A stretch of 64,000 bases of DNA from an uncultured Candidatus Saccharibacteria bacterium (GCA_946482285.1 CAMLQK010000001.1:682001-746000), one strand, 5' to 3'; positions 1-7,963 are shown, counted from the stretch's first letter. The notes: a model not told the origin generated them from the sequence alone. A program made the numbers and translations.

Positions 1-73
1 CTACAATGAGTACGAGGCATTGTTCCATAAAGCGCGCGCCCAGCTTATATAGTTGTCCACGCACGTCTTTCAT
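1..73 (-). CDS. Partial unknown protein, N-terminal 24 residues
   Basis: The minus strand opens with ATG at 73 and reads without a stop to the window edge, giving a protein that begins MKDVRGQLYKLGARFMEQ. A TATAAT hexamer ends six bases before this ATG, so the start looks leaderless, like many others here. Too little is visible to name a family. It is divergent from typA. Confidence 0.5.
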   Translation of the reverse strand, partial: MKDVRGQLYKLGARFMEQCLVLIV

Positions 74-87
74 GGTATAATTATACC
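74..87. promoter_or_regulatory. Palindromic divergent -10 element
   Basis: GGTATAATTATACC is a perfect 14-base palindrome that contains TATAAT on both strands. On the minus strand the hexamer (85-80) lies 6 nt from the ATG at 73. On the plus strand the hexamer (76-81) could serve typA with a leader of about 45 nt. Confidence 0.55.
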
Positions 88-131
88 TAAGTATATTAGC
101 ATTTTAGTACCGGCAGGGACCGGGTTATAGC

Positions 132-1961
132 ATGACACAACACACACAAGACCCGAGCAAAATCCGTAATATTGCCATTATTGCACACGTTGACCATGGC
201 AAGACTACATTAGTGGACGGCCTACTTAAACAGTCCAAGACATTCCGCGACAACCAGGCAGAGATGAGTCAGAGCCTGATTATGGACAGTGGTGACCAAG
301 AAGGCGAGCGTGGCATTACCATTACAGCCAAGGTAACTGCTGTGCAGCATGACGAATACCGGATTAACATTGTGGATACTCCCGGTCACGCCGACTTTTC
401 GGGCGAAGTAGAGCGGACACTAAACATGGCTGACGGCTGCTTGTTGATTGTTGACGCCCAGGAAGGCCCGATGCCACAAACCAAGTTTGTGCTTGGTAAG
501 GCTCTTGCCGCTGGCTTAAAGCCAATTGTAATTATCAATAAGATTGATAAGCCTGGCAGTCGTATCGAAGAAGTGGAAAACGAGCTGGCTGACTTGTTTT
601 TGGAGCTTGCAGTGCACGAAGATCAACTGCATTACCCTGTGTATTATGCTATTGGACGTGCTGGTAAGGCATGGAAGACACCACCAGCCGACCCTGAGTC
701 TGATGCTAGCCTAGATGTTATTTTTGACGCTATTATCAACGATATTCCAGCCCCAGACGTAGAGTTGGACAAACCCTTCCAGATGCTTGTAACAGGTCTG
801 TCCTGGGATTCATTTAAAGGTAAGTACTCCATCGGCCGCATTACTCGTGGCCGTATTAAGGCGGGTGACCCGGTGTCTTTGTGCAAAAAAGACGGTACTA
901 TTACCAAGGCAAAAGTCGAGCTCGTGTTCATGAGCCATGGTGTGACAAAATTTGAGGTCCCGGAAGGTGTCGCTGGTGACATCGTGCAACTTACCGGTGT
1001 TGCTGACGCTAAAATCGGTGAAACTATTGCCGATGCAGTTGAACCCGAAGCCTTACCTGTTATGGAAGTTGAGGCGCCGACATTGCGTATTTACTTGGGT
1101 CCCAACACTAGTCCGTTCAAGGGCCAAGAGGGTGAATTCACTACCTCACGCCAAATTGGCGACCGTCTAAACAAAGAGCTTGAAACAAACGTGGGCTTAC
1201 GTGTAGAAGAAGACGGAATCGGCTTTACTGTTGCCGGCCGCGGCGAGCTGCATCTCTCTGTGCTTATTGAAACCATGCGCCGCGAAGGCTTTGAATTTGA
1301 GGTTGGCCGCCCGCAAGTAGTGACTAAAGAAGAAAATGGCCAGGTTATGGAACCATTGGAGGAGCTTATCGTTGAAGTTCCTGCAGAGCATGTGGGTACT
1401 GTCCAAATGGAGCTGGGCCAGCGCCGGGCTACGCTGAAAGAGCAGTTTGCCAGCCCTAAAGGTGTGACAAAATTGGTATACGAAATGCCTACCCGCGCCA
1501 TGTTGGGTTTGCGTAACATTATGCTTACCAGCACGAAGGGTACGATTATCATGAACAGTTTGACCATTGGCTACCAGCCTCAAGGTCCTGCGCTCCAGCA
1601 ACTTCGCAATGGCGTGCTGATTGCATTTGAAACTGGTGCAACCACTCCGTATGCACTGCAAAACGCCGAAGCCCGTGGCACGACATTTGTTGGCCCAGCC
1701 GAAAAGGTATACGCAGGTCAGATAGTAGGTCTGAATACCCGCCAAGAAGATATGGAAATTAACGTCTGCAAAACCAAGCACCTTACCAATATGCGCAGCT
1801 CGAGCAGTGACGGTGTTGTGCAGTTAACTCCTCCAACTATTTTTAGCCTGGAGCAGTGCCTGGACTTTATAGAAAATGACGAGCTTTTGGAGGTGACGCC
1901 AAAGGCCCTACGCTTGCGCAAGCGCGAACTTGACCCTAACAAGCGAAAGCGTAACAAGTAA
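132..1961 (+). CDS. typA: Translational GTPase TypA/BipA
   Basis: 609 residues, the normal length for TypA/BipA, a ribosome-binding GTPase of the EF-G superfamily that acts in ribosome assembly and stress adaptation. The G1 loop AHVDHGKTT (residues 18-26), the switch II DTPGH (82-86) and NKID (136-139) are intact, followed by the EF-Tu-like domain 2 and the TypA-specific C-terminal half. The ATG at 132 follows a purine-rich AGGGACCGGG stretch about ten bases upstream. The next gene starts 8 bases after the stop, so the two are probably co-transcribed. Confidence 0.95.
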   Translation: MTQHTQDPSKIRNIAIIAHVDHGKTTLVDGLLKQSKTFRDNQAEMSQSLIMDSGDQEGERGITITAKVTAVQHDEYRINIVDTPGHADFSGEVERTLNMADGCLLIVDAQEGPMPQTKFVLGKALAAGLKPIVIINKIDKPGSRIEEVENELADLFLELAVHEDQLHYPVYYAIGRAGKAWKTPPADPESDASLDVIFDAIINDIPAPDVELDKPFQMLVTGLSWDSFKGKYSIGRITRGRIKAGDPVSLCKKDGTITKAKVELVFMSHGVTKFEVPEGVAGDIVQLTGVADAKIGETIADAVEPEALPVMEVEAPTLRIYLGPNTSPFKGQEGEFTTSRQIGDRLNKELETNVGLRVEEDGIGFTVAGRGELHLSVLIETMRREGFEFEVGRPQVVTKEENGQVMEPLEELIVEVPAEHVGTVQMELGQRRATLKEQFASPKGVTKLVYEMPTRAMLGLRNIMLTSTKGTIIMNSLTIGYQPQGPALQQLRNGVLIAFETGATTPYALQNAEARGTTFVGPAEKVYAGQIVGLNTRQEDMEINVCKTKHLTNMRSSSSDGVVQLTPPTIFSLEQCLDFIENDELLEVTPKALRLRKRELDPNKRKRNK

Positions 1962-1968
1962 GGCTGCT

Positions 1969-2499
1969 ATGTCTGAAACAGTCCCTTCCTATGATGCTCG
2001 CGCTGCACATAGGGGGCTTATGGCTGTTTTGGACAAAGCAATACACGGCGGTCTTGAAAACGGCACGGCCGAGACGATGTGGACGCTGGGCGGCAGCAAT
2101 CGTTCGGTATACGTTTTGGGTGGAACGGCGCTATATAGTATTGCCGAACAGAACTACACCGATGACATTGCAATCGTGTACGACCCATTTGCCGACAACA
2201 ACACCCATATTTACGATTTTCACGTATTTGGCCAGCACGGCGAATGGTACCAACTGACGAGTCGTATGCCCAATAACCAGCCTCAAAAAGATTTGTCTGA
2301 GCAGCCATTTGAACTCATCGGTGGTGCTGTGACATACGAGCAGGCAGTGAATTACAGCGCCATTGTTAGCGATTGCACTACATTCAGTGCAGAACGCACG
2401 GCTTTGGCGGTGCGGGTTATGGAAGACCAGAAGCTATATACCACGCACATGCCCGACACATTTGGCGACATGTTGCTGCTCGAACGCCCTAGTCGCTAA
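1969..2499 (+). CDS. Unknown soluble protein, 176 aa
   Basis: The ATG at 1969 is preferred to one at 1930 that would overlap typA by 32 bases. The product begins MSETVPSYDARAAHRGLM and has no signal peptide, membrane segment or familiar catalytic motif. A strongly acidic, aromatic central region (YTDDIAIVYDPFADNN) suggests a compact beta-rich fold, but this is only an impression. It sits directly behind typA in the same direction and is likely in the same transcript. I do not recognise the family. Confidence 0.75.
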   Translation: MSETVPSYDARAAHRGLMAVLDKAIHGGLENGTAETMWTLGGSNRSVYVLGGTALYSIAEQNYTDDIAIVYDPFADNNTHIYDFHVFGQHGEWYQLTSRMPNNQPQKDLSEQPFELIGGAVTYEQAVNYSAIVSDCTTFSAERTALAVRVMEDQKLYTTHMPDTFGDMLLLERPSR

Positions 2500-2520
2500 T
2501 GAGTGCTCGCCTAGACTTGT

Positions 2521-2781
2521 TTATCTCTTGGGCTTGCCCGAAAAGGCGCGCAAAATTGCAATTAATATCAATGCTCCGATAACGGCGACCAGCAGACTCC
2601 ATATATTAAAACCGGTAACGCCGGATCCGCCCAAAAGGTCAAACACAAAGCCGCCGAGCATTGCGCCCACCATGCCTACAACAATATTGGCCACCCAGCC
2701 TTGCTGCTCGTCTGTGCCAGCTATTTTGGAAGCAATCCAACCGGCAAGCCCGCCCAACACGATCCATGCGATAATACCCAT
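2521..2781 (-). CDS. GlsB/YeaQ/YmgE-family membrane protein
   Basis: 86 residues with three hydrophobic helices and the glycine-rich GGLAGWIASKIAG and GMVGAMLGGFVFDLLG segments typical of the transglycosylase-associated (GlsB/YeaQ/YmgE) family of small stress proteins. Unlike many neighbours it has a real leader: AAGGAG lies 7 bases before the ATG at 2781. Biochemical role in the family is unsettled; membrane location is clear from the sequence. Confidence 0.85.
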   Translation of the reverse strand: MGIIAWIVLGGLAGWIASKIAGTDEQQGWVANIVVGMVGAMLGGFVFDLLGGSGVTGFNIWSLLVAVIGALILIAILRAFSGKPKR

Positions 2782-2882
2782 ACAATACTCCTTATGCTAT
2801 ACATGTAAGTATCGGAGATTGCCTTATAGAAAGCTGTGAAAAAACTTACAACTATACTAGGCAAATCTAAAGGAAAGTGCGC

Positions 2883-2888
2883 TATACT
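2883..2888 (+). promoter_or_regulatory. -10 element, leaderless start
   Basis: TATACT ends 6 nt before the ATG at 2895, which would put the transcription start on or next to the start codon. Confidence 0.6.
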
Positions 2889-2894
2889 TTGTAT

Positions 2895-3263
2895 ATGATT
2901 GATTTATCTGACGAACAATTTGCAGCGTTGATTGCTGATGCAATTGACGCTATGCCCGAAGAGCATGCTAAAGCAATGCAGAATATTGCAGTAGTGTATG
3001 CCGATGAGCCGAGTCTTGAACAACGCCATCAGCAACAATTGGATGACAGTCAGACATTATTTGGGCTGTACGAAGGCGTACCGCTAGCCGCCCGCAATGG
3101 CGGCAACGGGTACGGTCCCGACAAAATAACTATCTTCAAGCTGCCGATACTGGCACAATCGGACTCTATTGAAGCTGTTCGCGAGCATGTGAACCATACT
3201 GTTTGGCATGAATTTGCCCACTATTTTGGGTTAAATCATGATCAAATTCGTGCCCTAGAGTAA
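2895..3263 (+). CDS. Small zincin-like metallopeptidase family protein
   Basis: 122 residues from the ATG at 2895, chosen over an in-frame ATG at 2877 because a TATACT hexamer lies between them. The C-terminus carries HEFAHYFGLNH (residues 105-115), an HExxHxxxxxH zinc site of the small zincin-like family (PF06262 type). The protein has no signal peptide and is acidic, so it is presumably cytoplasmic. Members of this family often lack demonstrated protease activity, so only a zinc-binding role is firmly suggested. Confidence 0.8.
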   Translation: MIDLSDEQFAALIADAIDAMPEEHAKAMQNIAVVYADEPSLEQRHQQQLDDSQTLFGLYEGVPLAARNGGNGYGPDKITIFKLPILAQSDSIEAVREHVNHTVWHEFAHYFGLNHDQIRALE

Positions 3264-3351
3264 TAGATTGCTTGCCCTATTTGGGTTATTCGTCTCGAGT
3301 CTTGGCGTCTTTTTTTGGGGTGTGGTATTTGGCTTCTGGTGTTCCGGTGGA

Positions 3352-3395
3352 GCCGGGCGGCACACAGCGAGTGCTGTTGATGCGTGCCGCCCGGC
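3352..3395 (-). terminator. Compound hairpin behind orphan gene 1
   Basis: A perfect 12-bp stem (GCCGGGCGGCAC at 3352-3363 with GTGCCGCCCGGC at 3384-3395) encloses 20 bases that hold a second hairpin (ACAGC 3364-3368, GCTGT 3373-3377). It lies just beyond the stop of the minus-strand gene at 3402. In the gene's direction the inner hairpin abuts the 3' arm. GATGC at 3379 can alternatively pair with GCATC at 3394. There is no clear U tract. Confidence 0.6.
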
Positions 3396-3401
3396 ATCAC
3401 C

Positions 3402-3890
3402 CTAATAGAAGATCGCGATGAAGTTCAGGAAGGCTCCGAGCCACCATCCGCTGCACACGAACATGAACTGCCAGAACCGGCGCCAGAATTTCGTCATGGC
3501 ATGGCTTCCGTGGCCCTTGTTGTAGGTCATCATGGCCGGACCGGCGACGAAGGCGATGGGGGACAGGATCCACCACCAGAAGTAGACGGGTAGCCACCAT
3601 CCGCTGACGTTGGTGTCGATACCCTTGATCCAGTCATGTGTCAGAAAGACCAGACTGAGTCCGAATACGAGCATCCAGAGCGCCCAGAAGCCCAGGTGAC
3701 GCAGGACGATGTCGGACTTGCCCGACCAGTTGTTGCTCTGCGCCTTGCGGAGCTGGGCGACAAACATCCAGATCGCGTAGACGATGTACAGCAGGATGAG
3801 TGCGGGCTTGACGACGCCGTCTGCGAGGGTGTCGAGGGGCTGGGGCTCGGTGTTGGCGGCCAGAGTGGCGGCAAATGCGAGCGTGTGCAT
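3402..3890 (-). CDS. Orphan GC-rich four-helix membrane protein
   Basis: 162 residues with about four membrane segments, rich in tryptophan and phenylalanine (for example WWLPVYFWWWILSPIAFV), and a short N-terminal segment beginning MHTLAFAATLAANTEPQPL. I do not recognise it. Its codons end in C or G far more often than those of its neighbours. It has a textbook promoter and a Shine-Dalgarno GGAGG about 7 bases before the ATG, and the SD sits in a small hairpin (TTTCCT ACGG AGGAAA). Together with the genes at 20928 and 51025 it looks like a recent arrival from a GC-richer source. Confidence 0.8.
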   Translation of the reverse strand: MHTLAFAATLAANTEPQPLDTLADGVVKPALILLYIVYAIWMFVAQLRKAQSNNWSGKSDIVLRHLGFWALWMLVFGLSLVFLTHDWIKGIDTNVSGWWLPVYFWWWILSPIAFVAGPAMMTYNKGHGSHAMTKFWRRFWQFMFVCSGWWLGAFLNFIAIFY

Positions 3891-3938
3891 GTGTTTCCTC
3901 CGTAGGAAAGAGCTAGTCCGAAGACTCGAGACGCTTAT

Positions 3939-3967
3939 ATTATAACATATTTTAAAATAATTTTCAA
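3939..3967 (-). promoter_or_regulatory. Canonical sigma-70 promoter for orphan gene 1
   Basis: On the minus strand TTGAAA (3967-3962), a 17-base AT-only spacer apart from one G, and TATAAT (3944-3939) precede a leader of about 40 nt. The extended TGn is also present. It overlaps the most upstream ATG candidate of the divergent glycosylase gene. Confidence 0.75.
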
Positions 3968-3974
3968 TGAATGC

Positions 3975-3980
3975 TACAAT
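3975..3980 (+). promoter_or_regulatory. -10 element, leaderless start
   Basis: TACAAT ends 7 nt before the ATG at 3988, favouring that start over in-frame ATGs at 3967 and 3979. Confidence 0.45.
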
Positions 3981-3987
3981 GCAACAG

Positions 3988-4566
3988 ATGAGACAGGATC
4001 AAGACTGGTCATTTTTGGAAAGCGACGTGGTGACGGTGGCCCAGCGCTTGTTGGGGTGTTCGCTTTTGTATACGGCAGAAGGCTGTACGGTGCGCATGAG
4101 AATTGTTGAAACAGAGGCATACCATCAATCTGACGCAGCCAGCCATAGCTATAAGGGTCGGACGCCGCGTACAGATGTTATGTTTGGGCCGACAGGACGC
4201 CTATACGTATATTTTACCTATGGTATGCATTATTGTATGAACGTGGTTACTGGGCCGGCCGGGGAGGGTTCGGCGGTGTTGATACGAGCGGTTGAGCCGT
4301 TGTCTGGCTTGGACCTATTGCGCCGGAACCGTTCAGGTGTAGCCGACAAACAGCTGGTTAATGGTCCGGCAAAGATCTGTAAAGCGCTTGGCATAACAAA
4401 GGTGTACAATGGCCATGATCTGCGCCAGCTGCCGCTGCAATTACAGGTGGAGCCTGAAGTGCCTCGTGCTGATATTGTACAGACAACAAGGGTAGGCATT
4501 AGCCAGGCCAAGGACAAGCATTGGCGTTTTTACATTCGTGAAAACCCATATATTTCACGCCCATAA
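3988..4566 (+). CDS. mpg: DNA-3-methyladenine glycosylase (AAG/MPG family)
   Basis: 192 residues from 3988 (199 if the ATG at 3967 is used). The protein matches the alkyladenine glycosylase family: RLLGCSLLY near the N-terminus, IVETEAYHQSDAASHSYKGRTPR carrying the catalytic Glu region, then GRLYVYFTYGMHYCMNVV and the LVNGPAKICKALGI DNA-binding segment. It excises alkylated purines in base-excision repair. It is monocistronic, followed after 21 bases by a gene with its own promoter. Confidence 0.93.
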   Translation: MRQDQDWSFLESDVVTVAQRLLGCSLLYTAEGCTVRMRIVETEAYHQSDAASHSYKGRTPRTDVMFGPTGRLYVYFTYGMHYCMNVVTGPAGEGSAVLIRAVEPLSGLDLLRRNRSGVADKQLVNGPAKICKALGITKVYNGHDLRQLPLQLQVEPEVPRADIVQTTRVGISQAKDKHWRFYIRENPYISRP

Positions 4567-4573
4567 AGCGTGG

Positions 4574-4579
4574 TATACT
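4574..4579 (+). promoter_or_regulatory. Extended -10, leaderless start
   Basis: TGGTATACT (extended -10) ends 8 nt before the ATG at 4588. The inverted repeat CACGC/GCGTG just upstream (4557-4573) could be a weak terminator of the previous gene or an operator. Confidence 0.6.
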
Positions 4580-4587
4580 TTTAAACA

Positions 4588-5229
4588 ATGAAAGCACAAG
4601 CATATCACGACCAAGGCAAACACCGCAGGTGGTATATGTGGGGTACTATACTGGCTGCTGCTGGCATAGCAGTCACTACAGTTATGGCTTTGGAGTCACG
4701 CCATCATCTGCCAGGCTGGGAAACAGATATCTTCCGGAGTATAAACAACTGGCCGGAATCACTGTATATTGTTGGCCTGGTGGTTACTGTTGTGTGTGGA
4801 AGCGTATGGATGGCGCTTGCAAGTGTCATGATCGCCACTGTTGCAAAAATGTATCGCTTGGCATGGCGGCTCTCGGCTGCAATCATCGCTGGCTATGGCA
4901 TTGATTTTGTATTAAAGGAATCAATTGAGCGCGGACGTCCCGTGGAATTTATTACGGAACTACATAAGCGTTCGGTAGAGACTGGCGCTGGCTTTCCTTC
5001 GGGCCACACGACGGTAGCAACGATAGTAGCTTTGACGCTACTGCCGTACCTGCCCAAAAAATGGCGCTGGATTGTTATCGTGTGGATTTTGCTAGCGGCC
5101 GTCTCCCGACTGTTTCTAGGTGTGCATCTTCCGCTGGATGTTATTGGTGCCATGTTCGTGGGCATATTTGTAGTTTGCTTTATGCGGGTTATGCCCCAAA
5201 AGCTAAAGACACTGTTGCGGCTTGACTGA
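4588..5229 (+). CDS. PAP2-family membrane phosphatase
   Basis: 213 residues with five to six hydrophobic segments and the complete three-part phosphatidate phosphatase signature: KESIERGRP, PSGHTT and SRLFLGVHLPLD (the KX6RP, PSGH and SRX5HX3D motifs). Family members dephosphorylate lipid phosphates such as phosphatidic acid or undecaprenyl pyrophosphate at the membrane; the substrate here cannot be told. The gene ends in TGA, one of the clear uses of TGA as stop in this window. Confidence 0.92.
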   Translation: MKAQAYHDQGKHRRWYMWGTILAAAGIAVTTVMALESRHHLPGWETDIFRSINNWPESLYIVGLVVTVVCGSVWMALASVMIATVAKMYRLAWRLSAAIIAGYGIDFVLKESIERGRPVEFITELHKRSVETGAGFPSGHTTVATIVALTLLPYLPKKWRWIVIVWILLAAVSRLFLGVHLPLDVIGAMFVGIFVVCFMRVMPQKLKTLLRLD

Positions 5230-5250
5230 TATTTTTTGTGCAAAAAACGC

Positions 5251-5278
5251 TTGTGCTTTGCTGTTTCCGGCGTATAGT
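5251..5278 (+). promoter_or_regulatory. Promoter for candidate small RNA
   Basis: TTGTGC (5251-5256), 16-base spacer and TATAGT (5273-5278). A near-palindrome of T6G and CA6 (5232-5247) lies just upstream and could bind a regulator. Confidence 0.45.
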
Positions 5279-5284
5279 TAAAGG

Positions 5285-5332
5285 CAGGAAGTGTGAGGCT
5301 TCCACGAAAACCCGGGACTTCCCCGGGTTTTT
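5285..5332 (+). ncRNA. Candidate ~48-nt small RNA
   Basis: Between a promoter-like pair of boxes (5251-5278) and a strong terminator (5307-5332) there is no reading frame, only a short hairpin (GGAAG/CTTCC around 5287-5303). The next gene, rmuC, has its own -10 downstream of the terminator, so this would be a self-contained tiny transcript. It may equally be a decayed leader or just the terminator of the PAP2 gene with a chance promoter. Confidence 0.4.
5307..5332 (+). terminator. Rho-independent terminator
   Basis: AAAACCCGGG and CCCGGGTTTT form a 10-bp perfect stem with a 5-nt loop and a T run. It ends either the PAP2 transcript or the candidate small RNA. Confidence 0.85.
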
Positions 5333-5354
5333 AAGGAACCACTAGCTAAAGGAG

Positions 5355-5360
5355 TACAAT
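5355..5360 (+). promoter_or_regulatory. -10 element, leaderless start
   Basis: TACAAT ends 6 nt before the rmuC ATG. AAAGGAG lies upstream of the hexamer, too far (about 14 nt) to be an ordinary Shine-Dalgarno. Confidence 0.55.
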
Positions 5361-5366
5361 ACATCT

Positions 5367-6590
5367 ATGACATCTGTAATTTTGGCGCTTTGCTTGCTAA
5401 ACCTTGTCGGCCTGGTAGCTGTCATAATGCTTTTGAGGCGCAGCTCCAACGCAAATAAGGCTGATTCTGTTTTGCGCGAAGAGTTTGCGCTGAGCCGCCG
5501 TGAGTTTGCTGAGGCCAACAAGGATCTGCGTCAAGAAGTGGCTGGCGGCATTTCGCAAACACGTGAATCACTAGACAAACGCCTCGAGCAGCTGCGTGAC
5601 AAGAACGATGAAAAGCTGGAGCATATTCGTAAAACCGTAGAGGGCAGGCTCGAGACGCTCCAAAAAGACAACGCCGACAAGTTGGAGAAAATGCGCGCCA
5701 CAGTAGACGAAAAACTGCAAAGTACATTGGAAAAACGACTTGGCCAAAGCTTTAAACTGGTAAGTGAACGCCTAGAGCAAGTGCAACGTGGCCTGGGCGA
5801 AATGCAGGGACTGGCCAGCGATGTCAGTGATTTTAAGCGCGTACTTACCAATGTTAAGACCCGTGGTACGTGGGGCGAAGTCCAGCTAGAGAACTTACTT
5901 GAGCAAATCTTTATTAAAGACCACTACGACAAGCAGGTGTTGGTTAACGAGAATAGTCGCGATGCTGTGGATTTTGCTATTAAATTGCCCGACAAAAGCT
6001 CTAAGCACGGATTCATTTATTTGCCGATAGACGCTAAATTCCCCATAGAAGATTACCAGCGTTTGGTTGCAGCCGAAGAAAAGGGTGATACTACTGAGGC
6101 AGCCGCCGCACATAAATCCCTCATCAACCGGATTAAGTTAGAGGCCAAGAGTATCAAGGAAAAGTACATAGCGCCGCCTAAAACTACAGACTTTGCCGTT
6201 CTGTATGTGCCGACCGAGAGTTTGTATGCCGAGGTGCTGCGTACGCCGGGCTTGTTCGAGCAGTTGCAGTCAATGTACCGTGTGACAGTGGCGGGACCGA
6301 CAACGATTGCAGCGATCCTTAATAGCTACCAACTGGGCTTTAGGACTTTGGCAATTGCCGAGCAAACCAGTCAGGTCTGGGAATTGCTAACTGTTATTAA
6401 GGGTGAATTCGGCAAATTTGGCGACCTGCTGGAAAAGACGCGTGATAAGTTGGTGCAAGCTACGAATACTATTGATACTGCTAGCCGTAAGTCACGGACA
6501 ATAGAGGGGAAATTGGGCAAGGTACAGAAACTTGCCGATAAGACTGCCGAGTCCGCCGAAACGGTGCAATTACTTGACCCAGCTGAGTAA
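5367..6590 (+). CDS. rmuC: DNA recombination protein RmuC
   Basis: 407 residues: an N-terminal membrane helix (about 3-24), a long coiled coil to about residue 140 (repeats such as LDKRLEQLRDKNDEKLEHI), then the RmuC nuclease-like domain containing TRGTWGEVQLENLLEQI and the FIYLPIDAKFPIEDYQRL segment with the PD-(D/E)XK-type Asp and Lys. RmuC limits rearrangements at inverted repeats in other bacteria. Length and order are typical. Confidence 0.93.
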   Translation: MTSVILALCLLNLVGLVAVIMLLRRSSNANKADSVLREEFALSRREFAEANKDLRQEVAGGISQTRESLDKRLEQLRDKNDEKLEHIRKTVEGRLETLQKDNADKLEKMRATVDEKLQSTLEKRLGQSFKLVSERLEQVQRGLGEMQGLASDVSDFKRVLTNVKTRGTWGEVQLENLLEQIFIKDHYDKQVLVNENSRDAVDFAIKLPDKSSKHGFIYLPIDAKFPIEDYQRLVAAEEKGDTTEAAAAHKSLINRIKLEAKSIKEKYIAPPKTTDFAVLYVPTESLYAEVLRTPGLFEQLQSMYRVTVAGPTTIAAILNSYQLGFRTLAIAEQTSQVWELLTVIKGEFGKFGDLLEKTRDKLVQATNTIDTASRKSRTIEGKLGKVQKLADKTAESAETVQLLDPAE

Positions 6591-6608
6591 GCAGACTTAG
6601 GTATATGT

Positions 6609-7928
6609 CTATTTTTTGAGCCAATCGATGGCAACTGCAGCCGTCCAGCTAAAGTTTGGCGCACCCAATGGCGTCCCGCTCAATGGGTTGAAGTATTCAT
6701 TAAAGTGACCAGCTTTTACCAGCTCCAGAGAACCTTCTATTAGGGCTTCGGCATGGTGCTTGTAGCCATAGCGCCGCAGGCCTTCAACAACGAGCCAGTT
6801 TGTATTGAACCAAGTAGGGCCTTGCCAGTAGCGCTCGGGGTTAAACCAAGGAGAGCTGAGGGGAACGGAGGGAACAGGATACGGTGGGCCAAAAATATGC
6901 TCGTTTTCCAGCATTTTTACAATAATTTCGGCACGCTCTTTGGGTATCGTACCAGCATATAGTGGCAACAATGCGGCCACGCTAGGTATGGTGATCAGAC
7001 GATGCGTTACAAAATCCCTCGAGTAATATTGCTGTGTGTATGGGTCCCATAATTCATCGAGTGTTTTACGGGTGAGGCTGATGGATTTGAGCAATTCTGG
7101 CGGGACTTCCTTGCGAATGCTCTTAGCGATTTCCAGCAAGTGTTCGTTGGCACGGATGAGGATGCAATTAAACGTTAAGTCTTCGATGCTGAAGAGGGAG
7201 TGGTCGAGGATTTTATCAATATCGTAGGCTTTGCGGCGCAATCGACGCTGCACATCGTACAAGGCAAGTGCATCGGTGTTGGTAAACCGTTGCGATGCAG
7301 GTACGTAGTGGGTGTCGCGCCGGAACCACCCTGTAACAGTTTCTAGATGCGTTTTGCGTAATATGCGAATCCACCATGGCAGTAGGTGGCCATGCAATTC
7401 ACTCATCCAGGGAGGGCTGTTGTCGAGCCCAGTTTCCCATGGGTGTATCTGTAGTGTCAGGCCTTCGCCGTGCGGGTCACGGTCTTGGTAGAGCCAGGTG
7501 TGATAGCTAAGGAGCGCAGGGTAAACCTGCCGATACCATGCCCGCCGTTCTAGCAGTGGTAGTTTTGCGCCAATTTGCACAACTGCCTCGGCAAGCATTG
7601 GTGGTTGGGTGATACCGCTGGTGAATACGCCGTCCGCCGCAAATGGGCTGACCCAGCTGCGCCATATATTGTGGTCACGCTGGTAAAGTCGACCAGGCGT
7701 AAAGATCATATGGGGGATCATACCGTTTTTCCATTGGCCACGCAGCAGACTTAAAATTTCCATCTTGGCTCGTTCAATATCTATATGGCGCCATCCAAGT
7801 GCTGTAAAACAGCTATCCCATAGCCACTGGTGGGGGTACAAGCCGTGTGCCGGGATGGTATATAATCCGCGGTCGTTTTGCCTGAGGACTGCAGTTGCTT
7901 GTTCCAGGAGGGTTTTGGTATCGCTCAT
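6609..7928 (-). CDS. MGH1/GH63-like glycoside hydrolase
   Basis: 439 residues from the ATG at 7928; a longer frame reaches back to 8102, but its extra 58 residues are poor and a TATACT lies before 7928. The protein has an (alpha/alpha)6 toroid pattern with YPHQWLWDSCFTALGWRHID near the N-terminus and GPTWFNTNWLVVEGL and PNFSWTAAVAIDWL near the C-terminus, as in the mannosylglycerate hydrolase-like/GH63 clan. No signal peptide is seen, so it likely acts on a cytosolic oligosaccharide or compatible solute; the substrate is unknown. Confidence 0.88.
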   Translation of the reverse strand: MSDTKTLLEQATAVLRQNDRGLYTIPAHGLYPHQWLWDSCFTALGWRHIDIERAKMEILSLLRGQWKNGMIPHMIFTPGRLYQRDHNIWRSWVSPFAADGVFTSGITQPPMLAEAVVQIGAKLPLLERRAWYRQVYPALLSYHTWLYQDRDPHGEGLTLQIHPWETGLDNSPPWMSELHGHLLPWWIRILRKTHLETVTGWFRRDTHYVPASQRFTNTDALALYDVQRRLRRKAYDIDKILDHSLFSIEDLTFNCILIRANEHLLEIAKSIRKEVPPELLKSISLTRKTLDELWDPYTQQYYSRDFVTHRLITIPSVAALLPLYAGTIPKERAEIIVKMLENEHIFGPPYPVPSVPLSSPWFNPERYWQGPTWFNTNWLVVEGLRRYGYKHHAEALIEGSLELVKAGHFNEYFNPLSGTPLGAPNFSWTAAVAIDWLKK

Positions 7929-7938
7929 GCTAATAGCT

Positions 7939-7944
7939 AGTATA
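7939..7944 (-). promoter_or_regulatory. -10 element, leaderless start
   Basis: On the minus strand TATACT (7944-7939) ends 10 nt before the ATG at 7928 and decides that start. The octamer AGTATACT here is palindromic. Confidence 0.55.
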
Positions 7945-7963
7945 CTGTAAGCTTTTGGCAGTG

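Noticed and set aside
1091..1781. Long open frames on the opposite strand of typA (and similar ones under dnaE, clpC, pheT, pepN)
   Set aside because: They lie entirely inside conserved genes, have no recognisable protein features and no promoter or Shine-Dalgarno.
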